Positions 27,026-40,518 of a stretch of 64,000 nucleotides of DNA are shown piece by piece (positions within the stretch are counted from its first letter, which is position 1; every line of letters begins with the position of its first letter). The DNA is taken from NCBI GenBank assembly GCA_003342895.1, contig PTFA01000011.1, positions 7,589,081-7,653,080 on the forward strand, written 5' to 3'. Below the pieces are notes generated by a model that had not been told where the DNA came from, ran no database searches, and was given only the letters and a program-made list of their open reading frames with translations. This DNA comes from Casuarius casuarius. Lineage: Eukaryota; Chordata; Aves; Casuariiformes; Casuariidae. The position numbers were made by a program, and so were the translations under genes.

Positions 27026-29793
27026 CACTTAATGCGAATGTCCAAGTTAACTATATTAGCATTTCACATCTGCATGAGGAAAACAAGCAGATCTCCTTAA
27101 CTAATCATATTAACACTGTTGACAGCCTTCGCTGTACCTCCAGGATTTTTCAGCATTGTTGCTATGCCAGGGGGGTTGCATGTGGGCGCTCATGATAGCA
27201 CGCAAATCAGGCTTTCCTTTGGTTTGTCAAGAATGTGGTAGATTACTCTCACGATTTCCTGTTTCAGCTGCTCTGTACTTGCAGAGAACTTCTCCAACAG
27301 CTAACTGCTATTTTTAAGCAGCCACAAGAAACTGATTTATCTGTCAGTGCAGGAGAATGTGCTTTGCAAAGCAGTAAGCTACATATCTGGGTCACACACT
27401 GTATCATATGAGGCAACAGTGTGCAATTCAGTCAGGAATTAGACAGCCATCAAATGTTGGTTTTTGGAAGGAAAAAAGAATCCTGAAAACAGCAGGGAAG
27501 GAGNGTTCTTTGGGATAAAAGTCAGCATATGCTAAGCTTCTCTTTTGCCACAAGCTAGACAGTCATACTTTAAAGAATGTCTTCAGGGATAAAATAGATT
27601 GGTCTCTTTATTCCACAATTTTTAATGAAAAAGAAATAGCAAGCACTTTTGCATTGATTGAAGTCTTGTTCTGGACAGCAATAACAGGAGCAGGTATCCA
27701 CAAGCCCCTTTCTAAACTATCCTAGCCTATGTGCATTATTATTATAATTTTAACAGTATTTGGGGGTCTCATTTTCATTATAAAAGTAACATGGTGTTCT
27801 CTAGGGTAAGAAGGGAACAGAAAAGTAGTCTTTACTTCTACTGTGGGACAGACAGGCAAGGTTGTCAGCTCCATCATTTTTCTCAAACACAGTTTCACTG
27901 GAAAATGAATTCAGTAACCATTAGCTGTACGGACTAACAAAGAGGAGAATCATGTCCCTCAGCCTCACTAGGCTTCCACCTAGAAAGCAGCTGTTATGAA
28001 AACTGCAGCTCAGGTAGAAACAAACAATACTTAGGAAGCCTGAAGGCTCTTCTGCAGAGCTTAGCTGCGGTAAGAGCAGTGGTGGAAGGAAGATTGCTAA
28101 GCTAAGGAAGGCATGAGCAATTCAGCACAGGAACTAGCAAGAGATCAAAAGACATGACGGGTTTTGCTGCTTAAGACCACGTTCTTAGTCTTGAACTTAC
28201 ACCTCAGAGGAGGTGGTAGGCCTTAACTTCTCCTTTGAAAGGAGGAGAGAGAAGGGAACATGAAAGGGATTTGATCATCTTAGGTGAAAAAGGGCTAAAG
28301 ACGTGAACTCCACATTGGGAAGATACCAACACAGAGCAAGCAAATCTCTGGACCCTCTGCAGAGACTTGGAATGATTTGTTATTGGAGTGGGGAGAGCCC
28401 TTGCTGGGGGACTGGTTCTGGGTGGTACAATATCTTCAGTGTCAGACCAGCTGCTGCCAGCTCTATACTGGCAGCACAACTGATGAAAACCAGGAAGGTT
28501 TACCCTCAGCCCAGAAAAGGGTGATAGCCTGAATAGTATTGACTATGGATGCTGGTTTTCAGGCTAACAGATGTCATGTATTTCAAATCTTCATCCACAG
28601 CTAGTGCATTAGGGAAGAGCTGTCAACCAAAAGATGGTGTCTAAGACTTTGTTAGAGATGTTGAAGAAGGATGATAGACCAAGATGGGCTAAATTAAAAA
28701 TATGAATGAAAGAAGAAGAAATTAATATCCGTGTCAAAAAGAAGAATATGAGATTTACCTTTCAAGAAGGGTATTTTATGCAGGAACTATCAGGTGTACT
28801 CTCAGTATTGGCTGGAACAAGATATTTTGATAAGGTTTTCACAACATAACTCTTAGCGGGGGTGTTGGGGGGATGTGGGGAGGATTTTTGTTTAGTGTAA
28901 CTTTAAAATCCAGGAAGATTAGAAGCTGGTCTCACAGGTGTTCAGCAGCCAATATCGTTGAACCCTTCTAAATCAGTGTTTCAGGTAAATCCTACACAGA
29001 CACCATTCCTAAATTACAGTCTTAGGTTGGTGGCTTTCAAACAAAAGTGTAAAAATGCATCCTCTCTCTTTGGTTTGCTGAGAAACTGCTGACCAGGGGG
29101 CTGGTGATGTAATTGAGCAGGGTTCAAAGATGAAGTAGTGCTGGTGCAAAACAAAGAGCAGAGGCAGAGGGAACTCATGACTTTACCTTTCAGGATCTTG
29201 CAGCAGTTTGGGAGTAGTGGCAGCATCAACCTGGTCAGACCACAATCATCTGTCTAAGCACAGAGGGACAAGATGGGCCACTAAACTGCAGAAGCTGATA
29301 TAGACCCACCATAATGCAGTGCCTGCCTGACACAGCCAGGGCTAGTGCACGCATGTACTCTGGATGCCACGCACCTGGGGGCAATATATGGCTCACAACC
29401 ATGGCTCTCCAACAGGTGGGTGGAAGAGGAAGAATATGTAGTCTGGGACAATGGTGTAGGCGTGAGAAAAAAGTATGAGAACTGTTATCTTAAAAGAAGT
29501 TAAGAGGGTCTATGGATTATTGTGTTATATTGTTATCCTATTATTCTTTCTGATTTCCTGTAATACAGNAGATGATTGTAAGTTTTTAGCTTGTGTAGTA
29601 CCCTAATACGAAACGCTGGGATTCAGCNATGAAAAATATGCGTTGGATTGTGCCTTCTTGGGATCCTTGTTTCCTTTAATGTTTTTGGGTTAAACTATCC
29701 TATTGGCTTGGGAATAAAATAGTCAGTTGGAAAGGATTTATTTATTGTTTCATATGAGCTCCTCAAACTAGACTGATGTGGGTAGAACTGTTT
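27026..29793. other. Non-coding stretch
   Basis: No supported gene or repeat family seen. Open frames near 28204-28524 overlap on both strands and show no protein family features. Confidence 0.4.
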
Positions 29794-29906
29794 AAAAAGA
29801 AAAAAAGACAAATGAAAAGAGAGAGGGAGAGGAAGAGAGAGGGAGAGAGGCAGAGAGAGATGGGGGACAGAAGGGGAGAGGAAAAAAAAGAGGGAGAGGG
29901 AGAGAT
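29794..29906 (+). repeat. Polypurine (GA-rich) tract
   Basis: More than 100 bases are almost entirely A and G on the plus strand, including GAGAGG and GGGAGA units, with only isolated pyrimidine interruptions. Such tracts are low-complexity sequence and can form triplex (H-DNA) structures. The open frames called across it, rich in arginine/glutamate or leucine/serine, are composition artefacts. Confidence 0.85.
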
Positions 29907-31518
29907 TCTGCATGATTATTTTCAGGAATTCACTTTAATTATTTTCTCTTATGGCAATGAAATGGCAGCGAAGTAAGCTTAGCAGCCGCAAACTAAAAAA
30001 TCTATTTCCCAGATTCAAAGAAGGTAGCAATGGCTTTTTTTGGAAGGAACAATTTGTTTGGAATTTCCTTACAAGGAAATTGCTCTTCAGTTCACTTCCT
30101 TTTTTTCCCTGCTCCTCTGATATGCGGTTGGTCTAGCAGCCTTCTGACTGGAAATAGAGCTGTCTAATGTATGGCAATGTTATGTCGAGCTTGTTGGTTC
30201 TGAAGTGGCTCATTAGCTATCACTCCATTTCAGTAAATAAACTCGCATTCTGAACTTTATTACATCCTCGTAATGGAGTGTTTGACTCAGCTGAAGCTCC
30301 CTTTTTGCAAGACCTCGTTTTCTGAATGTAGTCCAAGACTCATTAACACTATTTAATATTGTGAGGGTTTGTAATCTAGTCAAGGGCAAAACAGATTAAG
30401 CCAAATTGATGTTATTCATCTGAAGAGCACACACGAGAGTGTACCTATTGAGATGCCTATTTAAATCTTAGATGTATTCCAAGATTTAAAACAAAAATCT
30501 AATTTCAGAGATACAGCCTTATTTTGGTAAACATAACACACCTTTGTAAAGCCAGCTGTGCAATGGTTTAAATGGTGTAGCAAGACATGTTCACTGCATT
30601 CAGAAGATGGTATCTAATTTGAAGCTAGTCAAGTAACTGAAGACTTTATAAAGGTTCAGGTAGTTATATTTCTGAGTCTATGTGCAGGAGCATCAAGCCT
30701 GTACTATAAGGAAATCTGAATTTCTTTACCTGACATGAAATATAGTATGTCACTTGTTTATATTTTGATAGTTTGAAATCACTGAGTGTTGGGAAAAGGG
30801 AGATCATTGTATATATAGTATACAAATAAAGCTACTTTATATTGTTATCTGTGGAGACCGAGGACCATGGTTATGAGGGTTGTAAAAGAAAAAANAAAGG
30901 CTTAAAAAATGTTGCAAAATGCAAAACCTTACTTTGTATTCTTAGGCTTTTGTCAGCATGCAGCACTTCAGCTCACACAGTCTGATAACACAGCAAATGT
31001 CCTCATCATGATCAAGAAAGAAGGTGTTCATGTCCTGTTTTTCTGAGAGCAAAACTTTTCTCCAGGCATATTGCAGGTCTCCAGAAGAACACTGACCTCC
31101 TTTAAGGGATTCACACATCTCATTTTCATAACATCTTACATTTGCCTCAGTAAAACTCTAGGCTGGAACCAGCATGTGGAAAAGCTTGGATAGAGAACTT
31201 CACATTTGTCCAGCGCCATTATGCAGAAATGTAAAAATCTCCATCTGGCAGTATGCTTTGATACCTACTGGACCTACTGGCCAGGTCTGTTGTTGAGAAT
31301 TTTAAAGCTATAGCTAAGGTTAACTCATACATTTTAAATCTTACATTCAGATTCTGAAGATTAGACAGTGTAAAATATTTTATCACTAATGCAGTAAGTA
31401 TTTCTTTTTGCAGTCTCATTTTATGCGAGGTACAAACGGAAAGTTTTTGCTTAACTTGAACTTAACTGTTCCTCTTTATAAATATTCTGAGGTTAGTAAC
31501 TTCACAGGAAATGATGTC
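29907..31518. other. Non-coding stretch
   Basis: No supported exon or known repeat. The sequence at about 30170-30320 is of mixed composition and could be a conserved non-coding element, but that cannot be judged from one sequence. Confidence 0.35.
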
Positions 31519-31660
31519 AGTCTGGAGTCAGCCCTTAAATCTGCTCTAGGGGCATAGTGTAAAACTCTTTTGATCGTGGCCGAGTTATTTGTTTGAAAAA
31601 TGGTAATATGATGTCTACTCTGGGAAAATGTGATGACTTTAAGCAGTGCTCTGAGTGGTT
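31519..31660 (+). mobile_element. Probable MIR SINE remnant
   Basis: A segment TCTGGAGTCAG is followed by GATCGTGGCCGAGTTATTT, which resembles the MIR core GACCTTGGGCAAGTTACTT. Next comes GAAAAATGGTAATATGATG, which resembles the AAAATGGGGATAATAATAG segment. The stretch between these two is deleted. Divergence is high, so the call rests on the order of three weak matches. Confidence 0.45.
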
Positions 31661-32298
31661 CTATACTATTCTGGCAAAATTAGTTACTGAACTTGAATAA
31701 TATGCTTCTAGGAAGGGATTGCAGAGTAGACGACCCACTTGAGTCAAGTGTTTCTATGATAAAATTAATATGAGGTATTGTAGCTCTAGCTCAGTGTTCT
31801 TTGGCGTAATTACATGACTTAGGAAACCTTGTGCAGTGATGTTGAACTTGCAATTTTCATTCAGTTTCATCCACTTTCTGTGATGTCTAGAGCATACAGC
31901 TCTCAAGTTGAAATTGTGCTTACATTGTGAGTGACCATAGACTATTGTATTACAAATAACACTACACACTCTTATAGATTACGGGCAAATAGGGTTATAA
32001 AAGCAGACTAATAGCGTGACTAGCCAGAATAAAAGTGCCTCAAATAGCACCAGGGAAAAAATTATTATATGTGTGCATACCTACTTTCAAATGGCTCTTA
32101 AGATTTTTATTTTCATGAAAGTGAAGTGTTCAAACTTCTTTTACTCAAATCCATTTTACCCTGGAATCCTACAAAAGAAAACGAGGCATTGGCTGGAGCT
32201 TTTGTATGTCATGTTGTAAAAATTTGTATTTCTTATTTTCTTGTTTAATCCACTGTGTAAAAATGCCTTAAGTATCAAGTATTAAAAAGAAGTACAAT

Positions 32299-32376
32299 AG
32301 CAAAGGAGCATCTGTCATTAGCAAAAAGGAGCATCTGTCATTAGCAAAAAGGAACATCTGCCATTAGCAAAAAAAA
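32299..32376 (+). repeat. Minisatellite, 3 copies of about 23 bp
   Basis: Three head-to-tail copies of a unit like AGCAAAAAGGAGCATCTGTCATT, at 32299-32319, 32320-32342 and 32343-32365, with a partial fourth that runs into poly(A). Copies differ at one to three positions. Copy number is likely to vary between individuals. Confidence 0.85.
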
Positions 32377-34620
32377 AAAGATGTTAATTCCAGTAAAGAA
32401 TCTCAACTGCAGGTTAAAGCCGGACCATGCAGAAAGGTGGTTGGACATGCATTTAAAGCTTTAACAAGGAATTCTCTAGTGTAGGCATTTCCTTTAGTAG
32501 ATTTAGCCAAACTGTCTATTCCTGTAATTACTACCTAGATACAGTGCTCCTGGTAATTATCGCAATCTGATCCAGTAAAGAACTGCTTCACAGAGGCAGT
32601 GAGTTATGTGAATTTTACTTATAAAAATTGTGAAAGAGCTTGGGCCAAAAGATTCTAAATACATGCACAAAGCCTGTTATTCACCACCTCTCAAAGAAAA
32701 AGTTCACAGGTTATTTTTCTTAAAAAAAAAAAAAATCAGCATTTCCTAGCCATTGCAAAGGTTCACCTATATTAAGAGACTATAATGATGTACCATAGGT
32801 TGTTTCTGTTATGGTAATCACTGTGCTTTTGAAAGGTAATCTAGCCAGTTAGGTGAGAATGCAGTAATTTTATCTGAGTATTTTCAGAATTCATTTAAAA
32901 AGTCAAGGAACAGTATGGATTTACATAACTACAGAAGCAGCGCAAGTTACAAAATGGATTTATATTCTGGTTGAAATTTGACAGGAGCTTGTCTTGAAAT
33001 CTCTGCATCAAATTACGTTGTCATGTGTGGCTGTGGTGCTAGCAGAAAGCCTTAGCGACTGACTAATCCCCCCAGTATAGGATAACTGGCTGCTCAGTTA
33101 CACCAATAGGGACTTAGCCTCTCTGGAAACCAGGTTATTGCCTGCACGTGGAATCATCCCTCTCAATGAAAGGAAGATTAGTTTTCTATCAGTGAGTTCT
33201 CACAGACTCTCAAGATTATAATATGCCCTGCTTGCTGATGGTTTTCTCAGCAGCCTCTGTGGCCCAAAGGCATGGAAGAATGAGCTCAGAGGCTGATCTG
33301 TGAGGTCTTCAGGACCACGACCCAATCTGCTGCTGCTCGGAGCCCATGTAAGGAATAACTACTGATCTTTCCAGAAAGCTACCAAGTGTGGAGAATTGGG
33401 CAGCAAGGGTGAAGACTGAGTGAAGAACAGCTTCACCCTGCAGCTGGGTGGTGGGAAGTCAGGCTGCTGTTCAGTGCCCCGGCACTCCTGGGGTCTCCTG
33501 ACAACTGGACGAGGCTGCTCCACCATTTGCTTCCTGAACTAAGCAACAGGCTTTTGTCCCAGAGACCTCATTACTGTGAAAAGGATTAGCTAAAGACATT
33601 TCTCCTGGAGAATGTCATTTGAGTCACTTAGGGAAATAATTCCTGACTAACCGCTAAATACATCCAACTCTCTTAAATGTTAACATTTTATGCCCTCTGA
33701 GACAGGCCCACAGCCTTCCTATTACAGAAGTGGCTTTTAAATAAGTGATCCGATTTATTTTCAAGGTTAATTTTGCCAGGACAATGCTGGAAATTTGGTA
33801 TGTGAAAATTAAGGCAGAGCTGAGTAGTTACAGTCTTCCTAGTGCTTGTATGTTCTTCTAACTTCATTTTATTACCCAATGCAGCTTTCCCTGTTCCAAT
33901 TAACTTCAGATAATTCTAATGCTTGAACCTTACTGCAGAGTTTCAAAGAATTATAAGGATGACGCTACACAGTCTGGCCTCTAGGCTTGCAAAGTGTGTT
34001 TGTTTTAGGGGGACAGGAAAACAAGTGGAGTAAGAACTTATATAGGCTGTTGAAGGGTAGAAATACCTCAGGGTAATTACTGACTTTGGATTATTGTTTC
34101 AGTATCTCCAGTCAGAGAGACTTTTAAGTAAAAAAGACTTTTTTTCTGATACTGGTATGACCTTATTCCTTTTAAAAACCCGCCTGTGTAATCTTTACAT
34201 ATGGTTCAGATTTGTGGTTGACAAAAATAAAAATGTGTAGTTTCAAAAATTACATAATTGAGCACTCCAGTTTTGGGTGATATTTTTGTGACAAAACAGG
34301 TTCATTTTGGGAAAGTATTACTAAGGGCTTCGGATCATTCTGAGCACCTGTAGGTGGAAAAAATAAATACTGAACTAATGAGATCAGAGTGATATGTTCT
34401 TTTTAAAAATTTATTGTTGCATCAATGCAGATGAGTTAACCAGATAGTTATCCAGCATCTCAGCGATGACTGGGGAACATCTTTGTCAGTGCTCGGAACT
34501 GAGTAGCTATTTTGCCTTCATCTTTGTTCTAGCAGTTCCAGTGCAGTGGGATGGACATACTGCAAAAGTGCTTCCTCTGTCAGCTGTGCTTACCAGAGTT
34601 GTTCTGAATCTATCATATCN

Positions 34621-34782
34621 TGGGGGAAGGCAAGAAACAGAAGATGATGGATAGAAGCAACAGTGATTGTAGCATTATGTTGTTTGCTGTCAGATCAGGG
34701 TGGTGGTGGGGACAAGGAACGGAAAGTAATGGATAGAAGAAGAAGTGATTGTAGTATTATGTTGTTTGCTGTGATCTGAGGG
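34621..34782 (+). repeat. Diverged tandem duplication, unit about 82 bp
   Basis: Two neighbouring copies share GGATAGAAG, GTGATTGTAG and ATTATGTTGTTTGCTGT in the same order. The first is at 34621-34700 and the second at 34704-34782. An N precedes the first copy. They differ at a minority of positions, so this duplication is older than the perfect ones elsewhere in the window. Confidence 0.75.
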
Positions 34783-37700
34783 ATGTTTTGATGCCTTAAT
34801 AGCATAGACCATATTCCACTCAACTGGACAAACAAACCTCTTTAGGCTCAGGTCCTACAAAAAGTTATATGTGTTCTGAACTTGGATTGGAGCCCTACAC
34901 TTTAATTTTCTTTCTGATCTATGTATGTTAGGTAAAAGAATTAGTAACCTTAATGTAAACCTAAGGATGTGCCCTATTTTTCTGTGATATATAAACATCA
35001 AAGGGTGGGGAGGAAAATGGGGTCATAAAAATTACCTTTGGCCATAATTCTCGTCCAGTTATAGACTGAGCTACTCCCTATACTGTGTGGTATCTGATAA
35101 CTGTGTAATTACTCCACTAGTGACAACGTTAACTATACTGTGGGTCGTGGCAGCATTCCTGCAAGTATCTCTCAGTAAATCAAAGTAGATGTGCCAGGGC
35201 TGTGAGTCAAATTCCTTCACAAATATTTACAGGAGTACATCAAGCCCACTGAATTATAGCTACTAAATTGCTAGGAATGTACTCATGAAAACAAATTCTG
35301 TTTGTGTATGAAAGAAGGCACAATCATTCTTTAAACTGTACAATAAATCTTGCAGCTCTGAAAAGGTTGAAAGTCATTTGCATTTGGCAGAGGTAATGAA
35401 ATGCATCTTAATGGACTTAAATGTTCAGCCTCGTTAATAAAGAACAGCAGAATATAACCGTTTTATGGGTGTGATCAGGTGGGTTTTGTGAAATTAAGGT
35501 TTGGTTCTGCAGCTGGATCTTGTTCATTGCCAAAACTCTTATTTCTTTGTGGCAGCAAATAATGCAGTAGACTTGCAGACAAATATAGCACCAGAGCTAT
35601 TATCTTATGGAAATAACCAAGTCATTTGTTTAGTCAGCAAATGTGTGCTTAATAAACAAAACACATTACTACAACATTTTCAGAATTGCTGTTGGCTTGA
35701 TTAGTAAAATGCTCTCTTTAAAGAAATTCTTTGAACTGAGGAACAATAAAATATAATAGAATCAGTATCCCAAGGGGGTTTATATGATACCGTATCATTA
35801 TGAGAAGTTAGTTTTGCCCCAGCAACTCTACCCAAAGGCAGAGTTCTATGCAACTTTTAGGAAATAGTTCATGTTTGAGAACATGTAATTTCTTCACTTC
35901 TTTTTTTAAAAAAATCTTTTAAGAGAAGGGGCTAATTTCACATGCAGTTTTGCAGACTTAGAATGCAATCTATTCCTATTAAAAAATGATGCCATACCAT
36001 AATAAAGTCTGAATGGTATTTCTGAATCAGTATTCAGTGTTCTTCTCTGTCAGGGAACACTGATGTCCCAAGTGAAGATTTCTCTTCCTTGTAAAGAAAG
36101 CTAATGTTTTCTGCTCCCTCTTCTCTGTGAACTACTGAGCTACAAGGTTGTTACCAAAATGGTTTTGCTTTGTCTAAGGGGAGACTTTGTAGATATGTTT
36201 CTCCTGTCCATTGATGGAGAATCTAAATACCATGGCAGAATAAAAATAAATGCCCTTCGTATCCTAAAGAACATCTTGTTTATGCCACCTATCTACATTT
36301 CCATCACTGTGTATGTGCACAGCAACAGTTAGAGACTGTACACCCAGAGAAGGAGAATGAAGCTATTAAAAATTAATTTGTTTCTTACTCTAGAAATGTC
36401 TCTATGGAAAATTGTTTTTTTTCTATCTGTAACAAGTTATTGATATATACTGATGTCTAAACTATTAACATACATAGCTTTTAAACTTTGACTATAGAAG
36501 TTCTGTTTGGCTAGGGCTCAAGTCTTCACCAGCTTCATAATATTTGAATTTTTTTCTAATTAACTTCATTTGCAAATAAAAAGAAATAAAAACATGGGAT
36601 AGAAAGCAGTGGAAGTCAGCACCTGCATGTGACTTTCTTTTCTGGGTTGTTTGAACTCTAGAGAAACTGACTGAAAATGAAGTCCCCCTCCTCCAGGACA
36701 AACAACAAAAACTATTCATGAGTGTCACTTCTGCAATATCAAGCTGTCTTTCAGATGAGTCAGGGGTATTCTCATGTGAGACCCAAGATGTGGTAAGCTT
36801 TGCTTGTTACTTGCGGCTGTGCGTGCAAGTCCTAAACAAATATTTGTCTTGAAGAGGATCACCCTTTTCAAAAAAAGGTCCCTGTGAACTTTGCATTCTA
36901 TATCCCAACTTGCCTTTGGGAGAGTTGTAACCTATTTGTTTCTAGTCCCAAGATATAGAAGTCTAAACAGGATTTTGTTTTTGCACTATAGCTATAAAAG
37001 GGCTAACACACATTCAAGCTCTGGGCATATGATACCATGTATTGTAGAGAATGGAGGAGAGTAAACCTAATCTCTATTCTTCAGGATGGTTCTGGCTCAA
37101 AAAGCATATTTAAAATGGACAGAACCTTGAGAAGAACAAAAAAGCTTCTACTGCTCCCCTGAAAGTGTGACCTAGTTTTCAATGGAGTCCCTTTTTCCTG
37201 TTGCAAATACCTATTTGCTACCTATCGGTCTTTGGCACCAGTTACCCTGCTCCACTGCAAAGCTCCATTATTCTGCCCCTCACCCAGGTGCCAGGCCTGC
37301 ATTGCATAGTGAGGATGAGTCAAAAGCTGCCTCCCGTTGTGTCAATCTCAAGGGACCCTCCTTCGCAAATCCCTGCATCGCATGGCAAGTGTCATCTGGC
37401 TCCTTAACAGGCCAAAAGGTTTTTTGACAAGGTCTCAGAATTGTTTCATCTGTCTGAGCTGTCCTCTCTGAAGTAAACAGTTTTGATGTGCTGAACACCA
37501 GCATTTATGTCTGGTCCCCAAAGAGCAGAATCTTTTTGAACTGAAGAATCAATGATGTTACCAAGGTGGTTTATTTGAAGACAGTTTTGTTGCTGCTGTG
37601 TAACCTCAGTTCAGTGACAGACACTCTATGATGGGGTAATTATGATTCATTTGCTGCCTGTTTTTTGTCGNTTTGTTTTATCCGGTTTCACTAACCTATC

Positions 37701-37950
37701 CTTTGCCTCTAACTTAGTAGCTTACGTGATCCTTCTTTCAGTTAGATCACCTTGTATGATTACAGAGTCATTTGATAATGCTTCTCTGGGGTTTTTAAAT
37801 GTAAACAAGACCATACGATATATATGAGGGTACTTTAACTCAGAGGTACAGAACTGAAATAAGAGCAAAAACTGATCTGTGATTTGTAGTCCTCTGACAA
37901 CACAAGGATTTCGTGTGCCATACAACATTGTTTTAAGTAAAAAGCATGCC

Positions 37951-37990
37951 TATAAGTTGCTTATATTACTTATAAGTTGCTTATATTACT
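37951..37990 (+). repeat. 20-bp perfect tandem duplication
   Basis: TATAAGTTGCTTATATTACT occurs twice in a row with no difference between the copies. Each unit contains an inverted TATAAG/CTTATA pair. Confidence 0.85.
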
Positions 37991-38550
37991 TAAATATTTA
38001 AGAAGATGACAGCTGTGTATGAAGATGGCAGGCAGAGCAGTATAAATTATGTAAGCTTGAAAGTAGAAGAATTGCAGTGGAAATCAGCAGCCTTGGAATG
38101 TACAGCAGTCACGTCTTTTACCTCGAGAAATAACTTGGAAAAATAACAGCAGAATTATTCTGTGACATTCGCACTCCGAGATAACAGCAACAGCAGAAGC
38201 AAGTAGTATGTTTTGGAAATTTGCCACCTGTACCAGAAGAATCACCTTTCCTTCCTCCTATTAAATACTAAACATTGTTACTCAAGGAGGGTGATACATT
38301 TGAAATTTAAAGAAATTCAAGGGGTCACTTTATAGCAACAGTTTCAGAGGAATTTTGTTCTGAATAAAAGAGTGTGTTTCATCTTTCCTAGGATCACATG
38401 TTATAATTTGTTTTCAGCTGGCTTCAGAGCAGCGAGAAAGGCCAATCTCCAGGTGCGATGCATTCAGGATACAGCTTCAGTTTGAATTCTGAATTTCATT
38501 CTTGTGGTGTGAGGAAAGTTCTGAATATTTGCTTTTCTTTTTTGTCTTAG

Positions 38551-38625
38551 AACAGAATTGTCCTTAAATGTGCTATGTTTCTGGATTGCCATAATTGCTC
38601 TGCAGGAACCATTCAAATTTGTCAG
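38551..38625 (+). CDS. Candidate 75-nt exon, product unknown
   Basis: A strong acceptor (TTTTCTTTTTTGTCTTAG) is followed by 75 nt and then a good donor (GTCAG/GTAAAT). Length is a multiple of three. Two frames are open: phase 0 gives a cysteine-containing peptide (FLDCHNCSAGTIQICQ at its end), and the next frame gives a hydrophobic one (LNVLCFWIAIIALQEPF). Neither was recognised. The segment could equally be a non-coding RNA exon or a pseudo-exon. Both splice signals are among the better ones in the window. Confidence 0.3.
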
Positions 38626-39162
38626 GTAAATGCAAAACTGATATGAGAGACTTCAAATGTTCATTGTGTGAATTCCCATTATCTATTTGATTAACCTTCA
38701 TCTTTGGAACTATTATAATCTGTTGTGCATATCTGTCATTAAAAGCTCTTTCAAAAGCTCATCTGTAAGCTAATAGATAGTGACAGCTTCTTCATTTATT
38801 TATTTATTGAGCAGTCCTAGTGTAGCATGTGCATGAATTTGTACAGCCTGTGGAATCCATCAGTAATTCATCTGTCATGAATGTGTGCTAGGACTGCAAG
38901 CTGACAATCCCTTTGAGAGTTATACTGGAGGTGTTACTGCATGCTCAGCCTCACTTTAAGATGAAATAACATCTCAATCATTTTTATTTTTGTCCTTGAA
39001 TACCTGAAGAGAGATACCTAACAACTGTACCCCTAAAGTCAGCACAAAGCGTTAGGAGAAAGGTCTGCAAAGGTAGTCTCATCACCATTGTGTTAGCAAA
39101 AAAATTTCTGTCTTCCTCCCACCTTGGAGACTGTTCATTTCCTTAGGGGAACTGTCCCCTGG

Positions 39163-39215
39163 AAGTGTGTGTGTGTGTATGTGTATGTGCATGGGTATGC
39201 TGTGGGGGGGGGATT
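39163..39215. repeat. (GT)n and G-run simple sequence
   Basis: A short GT repeat passes through an imperfect ATGTGC stretch and ends in a run of G residues. Simple sequence only. Confidence 0.7.
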
Positions 39216-40518
39216 TGTCCCTTGATTGGCAGCCGGGAGAGTCATAGCAGCTGCTTAGAATGGGGATGAAGTGCTATATTGAACACAAGGAGTTTTCACT
39301 AGGGGAAAGAGAGTGGAATTTTCACCAGTACTCACGGGGGTAGCCAAGAATTGTCATAGGACAGAACTGATTTGTCAAAGTGAAAGCTCTATGCAATCGG
39401 CCGTTCATTTAGAATAATTTCTTCTTTCATTTTTGGATAAAATACTAATTTCTTGACTTGTTGACAAAACCAACACCTTTTTAGGTTGATATTATTTAAA
39501 GAAATGTGACAAAAAACCCTAATTTGTAATTTCTAATAGCTTTATTTCTAACAGCTTTATATATTTCTTTAAAATTCCTCTGGACTTGCAATTCATGCAG
39601 TTCTAAGTTTCTGCATGTGTTTGGGGAGGGGCATGAGGCAAAGGGGAGATTAAGTCCTGTCTGAGTACTCAGGAAATTCTTCAGGGAGAGGAATTTTTTC
39701 CTTCCTACTTCTGACTGCTGCTACTATACCAGAGCACTAAAGGAATACATCTCTTTCCTCCTGCTGTAATTTGAACGTGAATTGATCTTCCTAAGAAAAG
39801 AAGAACAAATATATTCTATCTAAGCACAAATAAAGAAAAAAGGGAAGTGCAGAGAATAATGCTGTTTGACATTGTCAGAGGTAACAGGTAACCTCCTGCT
39901 GAGCATATGTTACAGACCTACCTATATCAATATACAGAGCGTGTGTCTATTACAGTCCCGTCTAGAGACCTTGACTCATCGTTTCATACAGTAGCAGCTC
40001 AAATTTTCAGCTTTAGCAATATAGCTCTAGTTTGACAGCCTTGATCTCAGTCCCTGCACAAGGGATTAGACGAATTCATTCGGACCGTAGACCGTGCAAA
40101 GGAGGACTTGTGTAATGCTCAAGCGCACCCTCTATTTCAGTCTCTGTTATAGTGGAAATAGCAGCAAATGGAGGAAGAATGTATCAATGAGGGCTTACTA
40201 ATGAGTCTAACTGCTATTTGATACGACGTGCACTGCTGGCTGCATGTGGACCCAAGCTGGCTCTCCTTGTTCTCCATGCTTGGCTAGATATGAGTCTACT
40301 GTACCTGGGTGGGGTAAATAGCTATCATCCTTTTGGCTCCACTAGCTTTACAATGCTCGTGATCACTATAAATTACCTGTACTAACGTGAAGAATAACCC
40401 AATGAGGACAGTTGTTTTGTAGCAAAGCTAAACACCTCATGAACAAAGACTGGAAGAGCTTATATGAGAAAGTTGATTTGACAGACTAATGTACTACAGA
40501 GTTTTTTGGGTTTGACAG

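Noticed and set aside
27284..27287. An alternative right boundary for the first LTR with a GAGA duplication
   Set aside because: A 4-bp match is weak. The ATGACC hexamer at 26624 and 27020 gives proper TG...CA ends and a typical LTR length.
29695..29976. Open frames across the GA-rich tract on both strands
   Set aside because: Low-complexity arginine/glutamate or leucine/serine peptides that follow directly from the purine-rich sequence.
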